Below are positions 18,649 through 26,768 of a stretch of DNA of 48,573 nt, piece by piece (position 1 is the first letter of the stretch; each line of letters opens with the position of its first letter). Made by a program: the position numbers and the translations under genes. This stretch comes from Microcaldota archaeon (lineage in GTDB: Archaea > Micrarchaeota > Micrarchaeia > Anstonellales > Bilamarchaeaceae), in the NCBI GenBank assembly GCA_018813505.1, contig JAHJBM010000024.1, positions 1-48,573 of the forward strand, written 5' to 3'. Under the pieces are notes generated by a model. The model had not been told where the DNA came from and did not search any database. It saw only the letters and a program-made list of their open reading frames with translations.

Positions 18649-19557
18649 TCAGACGGTATTGGCATCTATGATTAAGAATAACTCCTTAAGCACCCCAATA
18701 TTCAGAATCGGCTTCCCAAATTTTTCCTGATCATCTGAGATTCTTGGGCAGGCAGTATTCACAAGGCACTCGATATCCATGAGATTGTTGATTGCCATAG
18801 GGTCCATTTCATTGGCTACCAATGTGATGCACTCAAAACCTCTTTTTTCAAGTTCTTTTTTTGCCCATTCCGCAGCCTTGATATTTGTCTGTCCGATTTT
18901 GGTGCTTAACATGATACCGAATTTTTTGCAGGTTAACGCCTTTGCTATAGCACCTTTCTTGCGCTTTTTCAACGTCTCAATATCGGCACTTAGGTTCTTG
19001 ACGATTTTGGAATATGGATTAAAAACAAAAACAGGTTTTTCAAAGTCTATTGCCAGAGGATGGAAAATACCATCGCCAATGAAAACAACTGCCTCGACTT
19101 TATCTATGATTTTCCTGAGCCCACTTGTATCGCAACCGAGCACTTGCCCTCTTTCTATGGCATGTTCGCCAGGTTCTGCAAAAACCTGTTTTCCATTTTT
19201 TTCAAAGAACGATCGGATTCCTTCAAACTGATGTGTGTGCTGGATCGTCGTTACAAGCGCAATGTTTTTGTAATCTTTTATGTCTTTAAGGACTTTTTCA
19301 AGTGATTTAATATCAATATCGATATGATAAGGAATATATTCAACAACTATATCAGAATCAGTATTTACAAATCTGTTATGACCAAAATGAATTAATTTAT
19401 CTGCTTTGATATGTCGGGCTTCATCAAATGCCAAATCGCAGGCACCGTAACACGGTGAAACTGAAATGAAAACATCATGACCTTCTTTTTCGTATTGGTT
19501 TTTCATTTCAAATGCTTTTTTCTTAAGCCCTTCTGGAAATTGTAATAGTAACCTCAT
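18649..19557 (-). CDS. dph2: Diphthamide synthase Dph2 (2-(3-amino-3-carboxypropyl)histidine synthase)
   Basis: About 302 residues. Transfers the 3-amino-3-carboxypropyl group of SAM to the target histidine of elongation factor 2, the first step to diphthamide. The three cysteines expected to bind the [4Fe-4S] cluster are in the family contexts: SPCYGACDLA (Cys ~40), LGCDTSG and VNTACPRISDD. Begins MRLLLQFPEGLKKKAFE. The start at 19557 is chosen because GGTTGAGA lies upstream; an ATG 12 bases earlier is possible. Single-gene Dph2 homodimers are usual in archaea. Confidence 0.95.
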   Translation of the reverse strand: MRLLLQFPEGLKKKAFEMKNQYEKEGHDVFISVSPCYGACDLAFDEARHIKADKLIHFGHNRFVNTDSDIVVEYIPYHIDIDIKSLEKVLKDIKDYKNIALVTTIQHTHQFEGIRSFFEKNGKQVFAEPGEHAIERGQVLGCDTSGLRKIIDKVEAVVFIGDGIFHPLAIDFEKPVFVFNPYSKIVKNLSADIETLKKRKKGAIAKALTCKKFGIMLSTKIGQTNIKAAEWAKKELEKRGFECITLVANEMDPMAINNLMDIECLVNTACPRISDDQEKFGKPILNIGVLKELFLIIDANTV

Positions 19558-19626
19558 AATCTCAACCATGATAAACTTAAAGCCGAGTATTCTTAGACAT
19601 TCTCGTAAAAAAAGTTTGTGATAATG

Positions 19627-19636
19627 TATTTTAATA
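19627..19636 (+). promoter_or_regulatory. TATA box of SGNH-like lipoprotein gene
   Basis: TATTTTAATA centred ~28 bases before the ATG at 19659; supports the ATG over the in-frame TTG at 19647. Confidence 0.45.
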
Positions 19637-19658
19637 ATCTTCTTTATTGATTAGATTT

Positions 19659-20540
19659 ATGAACAAATACATATTGTTACTGATGCTAGGTATTTTGTTG
19701 TTTGGATGTACTAACAATAATCCAGATGCAACAGATAATACCGGACCATCAGGCCAGGATTTGAATGGAAATGATAATGTTCAGCCACAGGATGATACTA
19801 CTCAAGTAGAGGTTGATGATACCCAAGTTGATCAGACCAACGATGATGAACAGTCACAAATGGAAGATCAGGAACAGTCAGCTTCGGAAGATAATGGAGT
19901 AGTGAATGAAGAAGATGATGGCACTGTTCCGCAGACTTCTGGGAATAAAAAGGCCCTTATATTGGGACGCTCGGTTTCATACAACTGGATGGAATACCTT
20001 GGCATGGAATGGCAATGCGATGATGATGAATGCGCAACAGGAACAATCAGGGGAGAATATCAAGGATATGATTTTGTCTACTATGGACTTGAATACCCTC
20101 CAGAAATAGATGATTCTGCGATTGTTGGTATTGAAACATATGGCAATGATGCAGACGTTGTTTTCTTCAAATTATGCTTTGTGGATTTCGGACCTGATGA
20201 TAGCGGGCAACTTGCTTATGACAATTTCGCATATGTAGAAAATGTTTACAATGAAGTTGTCGTCAACAGACACAAGAGGATGATAGTTGGAAATGCACTG
20301 CCAGTTGTCTCTGCCGAAACGCAACCAGATTTGGTAAGTGTCCATAGACAATACAATCAACTGCTAGATAACTTTGCGGCTACCCATGATGGAATACAGG
20401 TTCTTGATCTTTATGGAATGACAAGCAATTCCAACGGTGCGTTGAGAAGCGATTACGCAGTTTCTTATGACGACTCGCATCTTAATGGAGCAGCATATGC
20501 AGTGATAACACCAAGGTTCATGGAACTTTTGGAAGATTAG
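19659..20540 (+). CDS. SGNH/GDSL-hydrolase-like lipoprotein
   Basis: About 293 residues. Signal sequence with lipobox LLFGC, then ~75 residues of Asp/Gln/Asn/Glu-rich linker, then a globular domain. This starts with KKALILGRSVSYNWMEYLG, where the usual GDSL serine position reads GRSVS, contains repeated Asn/Asp-rich strands, and ends DSHLNGAAYAVITPRFMELL, which resembles block V of SGNH hydrolases with the Asp-x-His pair. If active it would deacylate a surface glycan or lipid. The block I fit is loose, so the assignment is moderate. Leaderless promoter; followed by a T-rich terminator. Confidence 0.6.
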   Translation: MNKYILLLMLGILLFGCTNNNPDATDNTGPSGQDLNGNDNVQPQDDTTQVEVDDTQVDQTNDDEQSQMEDQEQSASEDNGVVNEEDDGTVPQTSGNKKALILGRSVSYNWMEYLGMEWQCDDDECATGTIRGEYQGYDFVYYGLEYPPEIDDSAIVGIETYGNDADVVFFKLCFVDFGPDDSGQLAYDNFAYVENVYNEVVVNRHKRMIVGNALPVVSAETQPDLVSVHRQYNQLLDNFAATHDGIQVLDLYGMTSNSNGALRSDYAVSYDDSHLNGAAYAVITPRFMELLED

Positions 20541-20541
20541 A

Positions 20542-20559
20542 CTTTTTTCTTATTTTTTT
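20542..20559 (+). terminator. T-rich archaeal terminator
   Basis: Two T runs (CTTTTTTC and ATTTTTTTA) right after the stop of the SGNH-like gene, the usual form of intrinsic archaeal termination. Confidence 0.5.
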
Positions 20560-20732
20560 ATATTTGTTAGTGAACAGACATCATGATTTTCAACATAAAT
20601 AATAAAATCAGTAAGAACCATAGAAAGATTATTCTTTCCTACCATATCCGATCAATCTTAGAAAACATATCAAGTAACCTATAGAAAAAAGGTCTGCTGT
20701 TGTTTTATACTGTTTTGTATAAATAAAATTAT

Positions 20733-21344
20733 ATGGACATTAATCAAACAAAAATATCCTCAGTCCTAAAAGGCATAGGCAAATATGCTCATCATCATCC
20801 AGTCGTAAAATTCATGCTCATATTTTCTTTTTTCCTGATATATCTGTTATTTGCGATATTTAGTTTTGGAATCGAAAATGGAATACTTGTTGCTTTGATA
20901 ACATGGTCATTTTTCGTGTTCTGTACTCCTGTTGCTGATGCCGGATTACTGCTTGACTTTCCGCTGCGTATAATGACAGGAATCAGAATGATTTACCTCG
21001 AGGTTTTGGTTTGGGGGGTTGCACTGTTGATTAATGTCTTTGCATATTACACAACCCCTTCAATCTATAGTGCTACAATTCTCACAAACCTGTTTGCACA
21101 TATCATATTCCAGCCATATCCTTACTGGTCGATAGTATTTCTCTCTGCCATAGGAACTTTCATGTCAATTCATTTCGGGGATGAAATCATGGACATTTTA
21201 GCTCTGGAAAAACAAAAAAGAGAATTATACCTCAAGCATAAAATAAAGTATAAAGCAGTTGTTTTTATTTCGATAATAATTATGACGATCGTGTTGTACT
21301 ATTTCCTGCTGAATCAGCTTGGTGTAGATATTCCATTGATCTAG
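20733..21344 (+). CDS. Polytopic membrane protein, unknown
   Basis: 203 residues with about five predicted membrane segments: residues ~26-46, 50-66, 87-106, 117-145 and 174-193. A charged cytoplasmic-looking loop (ALEKQKRELYLKHKIKYK) precedes the last segment. No recognised family. The segment CTPVADAGLLLDFPLRIMTG between helices looks conserved-type but no activity can be assigned. TTTATACT at ~20704-20711, 26 bases before the ATG, indicates a leaderless transcript. Confidence 0.65.
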   Translation: MDINQTKISSVLKGIGKYAHHHPVVKFMLIFSFFLIYLLFAIFSFGIENGILVALITWSFFVFCTPVADAGLLLDFPLRIMTGIRMIYLEVLVWGVALLINVFAYYTTPSIYSATILTNLFAHIIFQPYPYWSIVFLSAIGTFMSIHFGDEIMDILALEKQKRELYLKHKIKYKAVVFISIIIMTIVLYYFLLNQLGVDIPLI

Positions 21345-21375
21345 ATAATACTTCGTTTCGCGAGTTAGAATATGA

Positions 21376-21416
21376 CATGCTCCCCGCCCTAAAGGACAAG
21401 GATTTCTTGGCTGTCA
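21376..21416 (+). mobile_element. Possible relic end of an IS605/IS1341 (TnpB) type element
   Basis: The stretch GCTCCCCGCCCTAAAGGA followed by CAAGGATTTCTTGG resembles the subterminal hairpin ('CCCCGCCCTAAAGGGCGGGG..TTCTTG') found at the ends of IS200/IS605-family elements in archaea and bacteria. The right arm has decayed, so the hairpin is imperfect here, and no transposase or TnpB gene lies beside it. The 21345-21530 gap otherwise holds only a promoter for the next gene. Confidence 0.35.
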
Positions 21417-21530
21417 TGAGGAACTACTACGTATTAAAAACGAACTTCAGATATTGTAAACCTATGAGAAACCAAAGAAAAAATCGGATTGATTTTATAA
21501 ACTCATAATGCTTTTAACAAACGTGATATA

Positions 21531-22331
21531 ATGGCTTATGAAGGTGCTAATCTTTTTGCAATGGGATTCATTTCAGGATTATGGATACTTTATAATGGTA
21601 TAAAAAAATACAAACTACTTCAAAAAATAAAAAATGCCCCCACTTCTAAAGTGCAGTCGGCAGCGGTCGGTTTGGTTAAATTATATGGAACTGTCGAACC
21701 AATGGAATGTCAGTTAAGTCCGATAAGTAAAAAATCATGTGCCTATTGGATAATAACGGGAGAATACAAAATAAATTTTATAGACAGAATAAACAATCTA
21801 TACAATGGCCATCGGAGTTGGAGACCCATATGCACAATAATGAGTGGAAATCAATTTTATTTAAAGGATAAAACCGGAAAAATGATTGTTGATCCAAATT
21901 TTGCCGAAGTTGAAATTCAAATAAGTAATACTTATACTGGTTGTATAACTGGAAAAGGATTGTTTGGGGAATCCCATAAAAAAATTGATGAATCCGCGCT
22001 TACTTTTATTAACTCTCTTAGTGATGAATCCAAAAAACGATTCAAGACTCACAAGAAGGGATATATCCGTATTTTAGAGTATTGTATTGCTGAAAAGGAT
22101 AGTATATATGTTCTTGGAGATGCAGAAATACGTGAAGACATACACAGTTTAGTTGGTCATGAAAATTTAATTGTCAGAAAAGGAAAACATGATAAAATAA
22201 TGTATATTGGTAACTCCCCAGATCTAAAAATCATTCAGTCATTGACATCTTCTTTTAAATGGAATCTGGGCATCGGCCTTGTTCTTTCTTCAGTATCTCT
22301 ATTATTACTACTTTTAATATTTCTTATATAA
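21531..22331 (+). CDS. GIDE-domain membrane protein (MULAN-like, no RING)
   Basis: 266 residues. N-terminal membrane segment (~8-24), central domain and C-terminal membrane segment (~244-265). The centre reads like the BAM/GIDE domain of mitochondrial MULAN: KVQSAAVGLVKLYGTVEP, LSPISKKSCAYWIITGEY, GKMIVDPNFAEVEI and RILEYCIAEKDSIYVLGDAEI. No RING finger follows, so it cannot be a ubiquitin ligase despite the common annotation of prokaryotic members. GTGAT precedes the ATG and a TTTATAAAC box lies ~33 bases up. Function in archaea unknown. Confidence 0.75.
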   Translation: MAYEGANLFAMGFISGLWILYNGIKKYKLLQKIKNAPTSKVQSAAVGLVKLYGTVEPMECQLSPISKKSCAYWIITGEYKINFIDRINNLYNGHRSWRPICTIMSGNQFYLKDKTGKMIVDPNFAEVEIQISNTYTGCITGKGLFGESHKKIDESALTFINSLSDESKKRFKTHKKGYIRILEYCIAEKDSIYVLGDAEIREDIHSLVGHENLIVRKGKHDKIMYIGNSPDLKIIQSLTSSFKWNLGIGLVLSSVSLLLLLLIFLI

Positions 22332-22407
22332 CGCCACCCAGATAAGAAGATAAAAAAATTAGAAGTTTTTTTGCATCCAAACACTAATGTAATTGATCTC
22401 GGAGACA

Positions 22408-22875
22408 TCAATAATCTTTCCGCCATTCATCCAAACCAACTACCGACCCACCATCCACATCATCAACAACTAGAATTTCGCCAGTTTCCTTATTGACAAG
22501 AAACGTTTGCCAAGTTACCACATATGACTGGCAATTTTCGCCAATGGCCACCAGATAGCACCTGTCCTTAAATGCACCCCATTGTTCTCCGGTCACATCA
22601 ACTGTGCCAAAAACGCTGGTATTTTCACCAGAAGCTTCAACAAGTCTTATGAATTCCTGAGTCTCAGGCAACGACAATATAGCATCAAGCACGTCACCCT
22701 CACCGAGTGAACCTACTTGAGAAGAGGTTGTTGAATTATCTACCTGTGAATTAGTAGTTTCATATTGGGATGTTTCATCAGGCAGCGTGGTTTCACTGTT
22801 TTGGGAAGCAGTACAACCCATACTAGATACAAATAAAAGACCGAAGCAGACAATTACAATAATATAATCTTTCAT
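22408..22875 (-). CDS. Small lipoprotein, coupled to glucosaminidase gene
   Basis: 155 residues. Signal sequence with lipobox SSMGC, a ~35-residue Ser/Thr/Asn-rich linker, then a small mixed domain ending FLVNKETGEILVVDDVDGG, which resembles a PepSY-like or beta-sheet strand pair. No enzyme motif. Its ATG overlaps the stop of the upstream glucosaminidase-like gene by 4 bases (ATGA), so both are translated together; a role as partner, inhibitor or immunity protein is conceivable but unproven. Confidence 0.65.
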   Translation of the reverse strand: MKDYIIVIVCFGLLFVSSMGCTASQNSETTLPDETSQYETTNSQVDNSTTSSQVGSLGEGDVLDAILSLPETQEFIRLVEASGENTSVFGTVDVTGEQWGAFKDRCYLVAIGENCQSYVVTWQTFLVNKETGEILVVDDVDGGSVVGLDEWRKDY

Positions 22876-23831
22876 TGTACAACACCCGCCATTATCCCTA
22901 AGAGTTCGTTATCTCTGCCCAAACAACTGAGATAGGTCGGATAAATGAAGTAATTGGGCATTTCTCTGGCTATTCGATTTGATATCGAACTTATCTTTGC
23001 CGGATATTTTCCGTTTTTAAAGTCAGTGGCATAGACACCATATTTCCCATGTTCAAGGCCATTGAAAAATTCTTCGGCAGTTGAAGTGTCAGAAAAAAGT
23101 GCTGCTGATGCATTTGGAAAACTATTTTCTAATACATCCAAATAATCGTCAGTGCAATCCAGAACATCACCGTACTTCCTAAACTTGTCACTAATTTTTA
23201 TCTTTCCCGAAGAGGTTACCTCATGAGTCGACACGGTTACTGATTGTCCGTTCTTTTCCCCTTTAATGCCAAAGTAGTTGTTCCCTCTTACTTTTCTCCC
23301 CCATCCAGTTTCCAATGCTGATTGACCAACAACCAGATATGCGATCTCCTCGCTGGCACCATGTTCAATCAAATGATCAAATATGGGTTTGCCGATATTA
23401 TCATAAAAGTCTTGTCTGTATTTCGGAATTACAGATCCAAAGTAACACACAAATGGTTCTCCTTTGCTACTCCGTTTTGTCTGTTCTAGCCTTGCTTCAT
23501 CCAACCTAGCTTCAAAAGCATCCAGATCAGTATCCAAACTGGTTTCAAACCATCCAAAATTTTCACACTGCCAATTCATTGTTTTTAAATTATTCATAGC
23601 TCTTCGGATATCTTCATCAGTAATTGGTTTTTTTTCTAGATATCCCATGCATGCATACTCCCAGGTTTCAAGCATCAGAGGTGTCTTGATACCTATCCCA
23701 ACCTCACCCATCCGGTAATCACCAGTTTCATCTGCATCTTCCGTTTCAGTAGTGTCACTAACGGAATGACTTACAAAGACACAAAAAAATAATATGAATA
23801 ATATTTTGAATGCTGATACTCCAAATTTCAT
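22872..23831 (-). CDS. Secreted endo-beta-N-acetylglucosaminidase-like (FlgJ/LytG family)
   Basis: 319 residues. N-terminal signal peptide (residues 1-~24). Residues ~128-300 form a glucosaminidase domain: GQSALETGWGRKVRGNNYFGIKG matches the FlgJ/AcmA motif, with Glu174 as the expected catalytic acid, followed by FRKYGDVLDCTDDYLDVLEN and KYGVYATDFKNGKYPAKISSI. The family cleaves the glycan of bacterial murein. Archaea have no murein, so the substrate is probably a neighbour's wall, or a related glycan. Overlaps the lipoprotein gene by 4 bases. Confidence 0.85.
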   Translation of the reverse strand: MKFGVSAFKILFILFFCVFVSHSVSDTTETEDADETGDYRMGEVGIGIKTPLMLETWEYACMGYLEKKPITDEDIRRAMNNLKTMNWQCENFGWFETSLDTDLDAFEARLDEARLEQTKRSSKGEPFVCYFGSVIPKYRQDFYDNIGKPIFDHLIEHGASEEIAYLVVGQSALETGWGRKVRGNNYFGIKGEKNGQSVTVSTHEVTSSGKIKISDKFRKYGDVLDCTDDYLDVLENSFPNASAALFSDTSTAEEFFNGLEHGKYGVYATDFKNGKYPAKISSISNRIAREMPNYFIYPTYLSCLGRDNELLGIMAGVVQ

Positions 23832-23980
23832 TTGCCCACCAATAATAAGGATGATTTGGATAGAAAGAATTTAACAAGCTTCTACAAGTCCGTTGATCAT
23901 TTGCACTAGGATATTTACGTATGAGCTATGTAAATACGGAAATTCAATTTGTCATGTCTTGAAGGAAAATGATAGATACA

Positions 23981-24132
23981 GAGAGAGTAAAACGTAGAAA
24001 AAAATTATCAGAGATATTTCCGCACCGATATTCAGAGTCAACTTAAAAGTCGGCTCAAACTATTCAGAAACAACATGGTTCTGAATATTGCGGAAATTTT
24101 GTGGAGATATGGTTTATTTTAATTGAGCATTC
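23981..24132 (+). repeat. Upstream copy of a bracketing direct repeat (with insertion)
   Basis: The 23832-24276 gap holds no gene. Bases 23981-24032 and 24087-24132 align with 26271-26355; the intervening ~55 bases are absent from the second copy. Shared words include AAAACGTAGAAAAAA, ATATTTCC, GATATT, ATTGCGGA and TTATTTTAATTGAGCATT. The insertion contains ATTCAGAA..TTCTGAAT and lets ATTTCCGC pair with GCGGAAAT, making a large stem. Other signals in the gap: TATTTAC..GTAAATA near 23930, and at 24193-24233 a block (TGCAGTGGGAAG ... TAGAGTCTGAAG) that recurs at 29414-29453. Confidence 0.6.
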
Positions 24133-24276
24133 GCATGTTTTTGAAGAGTTCATTACATAGATAACGACCTCGAAAAAGTAGGGTGAATACAATGCAGTGG
24201 GAAGAATTATGGTGAATAATTTAGAGTCTGAAGTATAGTTTTTATTCTTTCGTATAAATATCATATTGTGATTTTA

Positions 24277-24561
24277 ATGGATAATAATTCGATAACACTT
24301 TTGGAATTAGAAGAACGAACAATCACAAACGTATCGCACACAATGTCTGCAATAGAAAATGCATTGGCTGTTTGGGATGCAAGTAAGAGAAAACCGAATA
24401 AATTTCGAAACAGAATATTAAAACTAAGGCGATTTTATGGACAAATTTCAATGTGGGAAAAGGAAGCACTCAAAAATAAAGAACATAGAGATCTTATTAA
24501 ATGCATGAAAAGACTTAAGAGATTCAATGAAATTTGTATAGCATTCAAAAAGAGGGGATGA
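24277..24561 (+). CDS. Small helical orphan, cassette gene 1
   Basis: 94 residues, all helical and basic: ITLLELEERTITNVSHTMSAIENAL, then KFRNRILKLRRFYGQISMWEKEALKN. No recognised family and no signal peptide. The start at 24277 is preferred; a GTG at 24268 is closer to the TATA box TATAAATA (24253-24260). The stop is followed after one base by the ATG of the HExxH gene, so the three small genes form one operon. A binding partner of the next gene's product is an inference from context. Confidence 0.6.
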   Translation: MDNNSITLLELEERTITNVSHTMSAIENALAVWDASKRKPNKFRNRILKLRRFYGQISMWEKEALKNKEHRDLIKCMKRLKRFNEICIAFKKRG

Positions 24562-24562
24562 T

Positions 24563-25597
24563 ATGGTCAGACACACGATTAGGGGGGAGAATGAACAATC
24601 AGCCCACCCAGAAGAAAACAAACAATCACAACTGAATGCTGTGCCAATGATGGGTGAACTTGTTGTTTTGCAAGAAGCAATAGGAGCTGCATTTGTGGCA
24701 GTAGAAACTCTGGCTGAAGGAGGGGCAGAAATTGAAGAAGCAGTAACCAGGTTTGAAGAGATGATGGAACCAAATTATGATACTACAATAAGAGAATGGA
24801 CTCCTGGAACTAGACCAGTTTTGTCTCCAGAGACAGAAGCAAGATTTCAAAATGCATTGCGCCTGCTTGGCGGTTTGGGGGCAGTTGTTCCAGTAGAACG
24901 GGAAGAATCTGAATCGCAGGTGCCACAAGATAATGAACGTAGTGTGCAATACCATCAAAGGATAATAACAGAAGATATTCCCTCGGTTGTAGGAGAAAGA
25001 TATGCAACGTGGTTGGAAGAGCACCCATTAACCATAAGTGTAAGTGATTCAATTGAGGGGAGTCAATATGGAGAATATACAACGGGATTTAACAGAATCA
25101 TCTTATATTACGACGAAAGCATGAATAGTTCAGCCATACACCACATGGACGCTCATGAAACTTTTCACTATATATCATATGCAAATGGGGGATTTGACGT
25201 GAGGTATCAAACAGAAGATGGAAATGTTATTCATCAAGGGGAGATGCTTTGGAGCCAAGAAGGACACACAGAATATTTTTCAATGCAGGCCAGTAGAAAT
25301 GCTGGGGATATGCCCGACACTGTGGCATATCCACACGAGACAAGATTTGCAGGTTATCTATGCCATCTTGTTGGACAAGAAACTGTACTTCAGGCATACA
25401 TCACAGGAGATTTCAGCGAAGTCAGAAGATCAGTGAATGGGAGATTGGGAGAAGGGATATTTGAACGTCTTTATCAAAGTGAAAATGGAGCCGAGGCATT
25501 GGTTGCACTTGAAACTGCACTGGATAGTGCTGGTATCGATTATAATGCGTGGCTAAGAGAAGATCCAGTACTTGCTGGAACAGAAGTAGGTGGATGA
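24563..25597 (+). CDS. Cytoplasmic HExxH metallopeptidase-like protein, cassette gene 2
   Basis: 344 residues. Residues ~198-202 read HETFH in MDAHETFHYISYANGG, and ~30 residues later WSQEGHTEYFSMQ offers Glu233 or Glu237 as a third zinc ligand, the gluzincin arrangement. Two strands (PLTISVSDS and NRIILYYDES) lie just upstream as in zincin folds. The N-terminal ~130 residues are acidic and helical. There is no signal peptide, so the enzyme would act inside the cell or be released another way. GAGGGGATGAT precedes the ATG. Not assignable to a named MEROPS family from sight. Confidence 0.7.
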   Translation: MVRHTIRGENEQSAHPEENKQSQLNAVPMMGELVVLQEAIGAAFVAVETLAEGGAEIEEAVTRFEEMMEPNYDTTIREWTPGTRPVLSPETEARFQNALRLLGGLGAVVPVEREESESQVPQDNERSVQYHQRIITEDIPSVVGERYATWLEEHPLTISVSDSIEGSQYGEYTTGFNRIILYYDESMNSSAIHHMDAHETFHYISYANGGFDVRYQTEDGNVIHQGEMLWSQEGHTEYFSMQASRNAGDMPDTVAYPHETRFAGYLCHLVGQETVLQAYITGDFSEVRRSVNGRLGEGIFERLYQSENGAEALVALETALDSAGIDYNAWLREDPVLAGTEVGG

Positions 25598-25598
25598 T

Positions 25599-25847
25599 AT
25601 GAAACTAAATGAACTCATAAAATCAAAAAAATATTTACAAACTTTATCGAAAATAAAACTATGGGAAAAGAGAATCGAAGAGTCTGATGCAGAGGATATT
25701 GTTGCCATAGCAAAAGAGAAAAACGAATTTTTTTCCATAATGAAGGAAAATGATTGTCAGCTTTATTCTGTATTTGAAATACAAAACAAAACACTTGATG
25801 AGAAGATAATTGAAATGATAACTGGACGCAGAATGATATTTAATTAG
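25599..25847 (+). CDS. Small helical orphan, cassette gene 3
   Basis: 82 residues from the ATG at 25599 (GGTGGATGAT upstream); a GTG at 25590 overlapping the previous gene is possible. Helical and charged: KLNELIKSKKYLQTLSKIKLWEKRIEESDAED and IAKEKNEFFSIMKENDCQLY. Begins one base after the stop of the HExxH gene. Like cassette gene 1 it contains an LxxxxKLWEKRI/ISMWEKEAL-like helix, but the two are not clearly homologous. Function unknown. Confidence 0.55.
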   Translation: MKLNELIKSKKYLQTLSKIKLWEKRIEESDAEDIVAIAKEKNEFFSIMKENDCQLYSVFEIQNKTLDEKIIEMITGRRMIFN

Positions 25848-26268
25848 AAGATACAGAATTATAGCTGCTTGATATTTCGCAAGAAGCTTGTCGCATTGCG
25901 ACAAGATGCCCATTGTCTAGAAAGATAATTGGGAATTTGGTCTGCTATGAAATCCTGCAGGATTTCAGGTAGAACCAGAATGCAGGGGAAGAATCCTTAG
26001 ACCAGGTCTTGATGCATTACGAAGTAATGTGTCAATCTTGAACGGATCGCCGTTCAAGGCTTGATGCAGAGGAACAATAGCTTCTCCGACGAGGTTTTGA
26101 TAAGAGCGGGGGTATTTAAAGCTTGCCCTAGGTCATGAAAAAATTCCACGATCCACTTGAAGCAAAGCTTCAGGGGAACTGGAAACCGATGTGATTGGTT
26201 TCCACGTAAATGGATACGGATAATAGGGAAATACAAATTCCCATAGTTTTGATGGAAACATCTTGAGA
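25848..26268. repeat. Hairpin-dense intergenic array
   Basis: No gene. At least seven short inverted repeats follow one another: CTTGTCGC-att-GCGACAAG (25887-25905), GAAATCC-tgca-GGATTTC (25949-25966), CATTAC-gaa-GTAATG (26015-26029), TTGAACGG-atcg-CCGTTCAA (26038-26057), TGAAGC-aaa-GCTTCA (26158-26172), GGAAACC..GGTTTCC (26181-26203) and GGGAA..TTCCC (26226-26242). The words TGCAGGGGAAG (25981-25991) and TAGACCAGG (~25999-26007) recur at 29.4 kb. Most loops are 3-4 bases. Confidence 0.6.
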
Positions 26269-26270
26269 CG

Positions 26271-26355
26271 GAGAAAGTAAAACGTAGAAAAAATTTTGTC
26301 AGAAATATTTCCACGGCGATATTGCGGAGATACTGCTTATTTTAATTGAGCATTT
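26271..26355 (+). repeat. Downstream copy of the bracketing direct repeat
   Basis: Aligns with 23981-24132 without the central ~55-base insertion. Together the copies bracket the three-gene HExxH cassette and the hairpin array, 2.3 kb apart in the same orientation. Confidence 0.6.
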
Positions 26356-26408
26356 ATGTGCTAAATTTGGCAGTGATCAATAAGTAGTTCTTAACACATG
26401 AATTGTTA

Positions 26409-26501
26409 ATGGACGAAGACGAAAAAGAGATTAAGAAGTTTTTGCCGAAATGGTATTTGGAAATAAAGAAGAAAATAAAAGAAAGCAATATAAATATATA
26501 A
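26409..26501 (+). CDS. Possible 30-residue basic/acidic peptide
   Basis: ATG-started frame reading MDEDEKEIKKFLPKWYLEIK and ten further residues, rich in Lys/Glu and probably helical. No ribosome-binding site, and its end runs into the TATA box and operator of the arsR operon, so it may not be a gene. Listed because it is the only frame with protein-like composition in the 25848-26517 gap. Confidence 0.2.
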   Translation: MDEDEKEIKKFLPKWYLEIKKKIKESNINI

Positions 26502-26515
26502 GTCCATACTTATAT
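26496..26515. promoter_or_regulatory. Palindromic operator of the ars operon
   Basis: ATATAAGT-ccat-ACTTATAT, a perfect 8-4-8 inverted repeat lying between the TATA-like stretch (TATAAATATATA, 26489-26500) and the arsR ATG at 26518. Position and symmetry fit binding by the ArsR dimer encoded next, which would block transcription until metalloid binding. Confidence 0.75.
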
Positions 26516-26517
26516 TT

Positions 26518-26766
26518 ATGAATACTGATATACTCAAGGCAATTTCAGATCAAACCAGATTAAAACTTCTTGAAAAAATAAGTAAAAAGGAGATCTGTGC
26601 CTGCAAACTTCCCGATATTGTCAATAAAACTCAGCCAGCAGTCTCCCAGCATTTGAAGGTTCTTCTGGATAGCAAACTTGTTAGGATAAGGAAGGACGGA
26701 ACAATGAGATTATATTCAATTACGAATAAGGGCAAACAGGTTTTATCAGATATTTTAAGGTGGTAA
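26518..26766 (+). CDS. arsR: ArsR-family metalloregulator
   Basis: 82 residues, winged helix-turn-helix. KEICACKLPDIV carries the CxC pair (Cys27, Cys29) of the ELCVCDL metal-sensing motif; QPAVSQHLKVLLDSKLVRIRKDG is the recognition helix and wing. By family it represses its own operon and releases DNA on binding As(III) or a related soft metal. Leaderless start; operator palindrome just upstream; stop overlaps the region of the next gene's ribosome-binding site. Confidence 0.92.
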   Translation: MNTDILKAISDQTRLKLLEKISKKEICACKLPDIVNKTQPAVSQHLKVLLDSKLVRIRKDGTMRLYSITNKGKQVLSDILRW

Positions 26767-26768
26767 AT

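Noticed and set aside
21531..22331. Ubiquitin ligase call for the GIDE protein
   Set aside because: No RING finger or cysteine/histidine metal ligands follow the GIDE domain; only two membrane segments.
24064..24264. Minus-strand frame of 66 codons
   Set aside because: It sits inside the repeat and promoter region before the cassette, and no recognisable protein pattern is seen.
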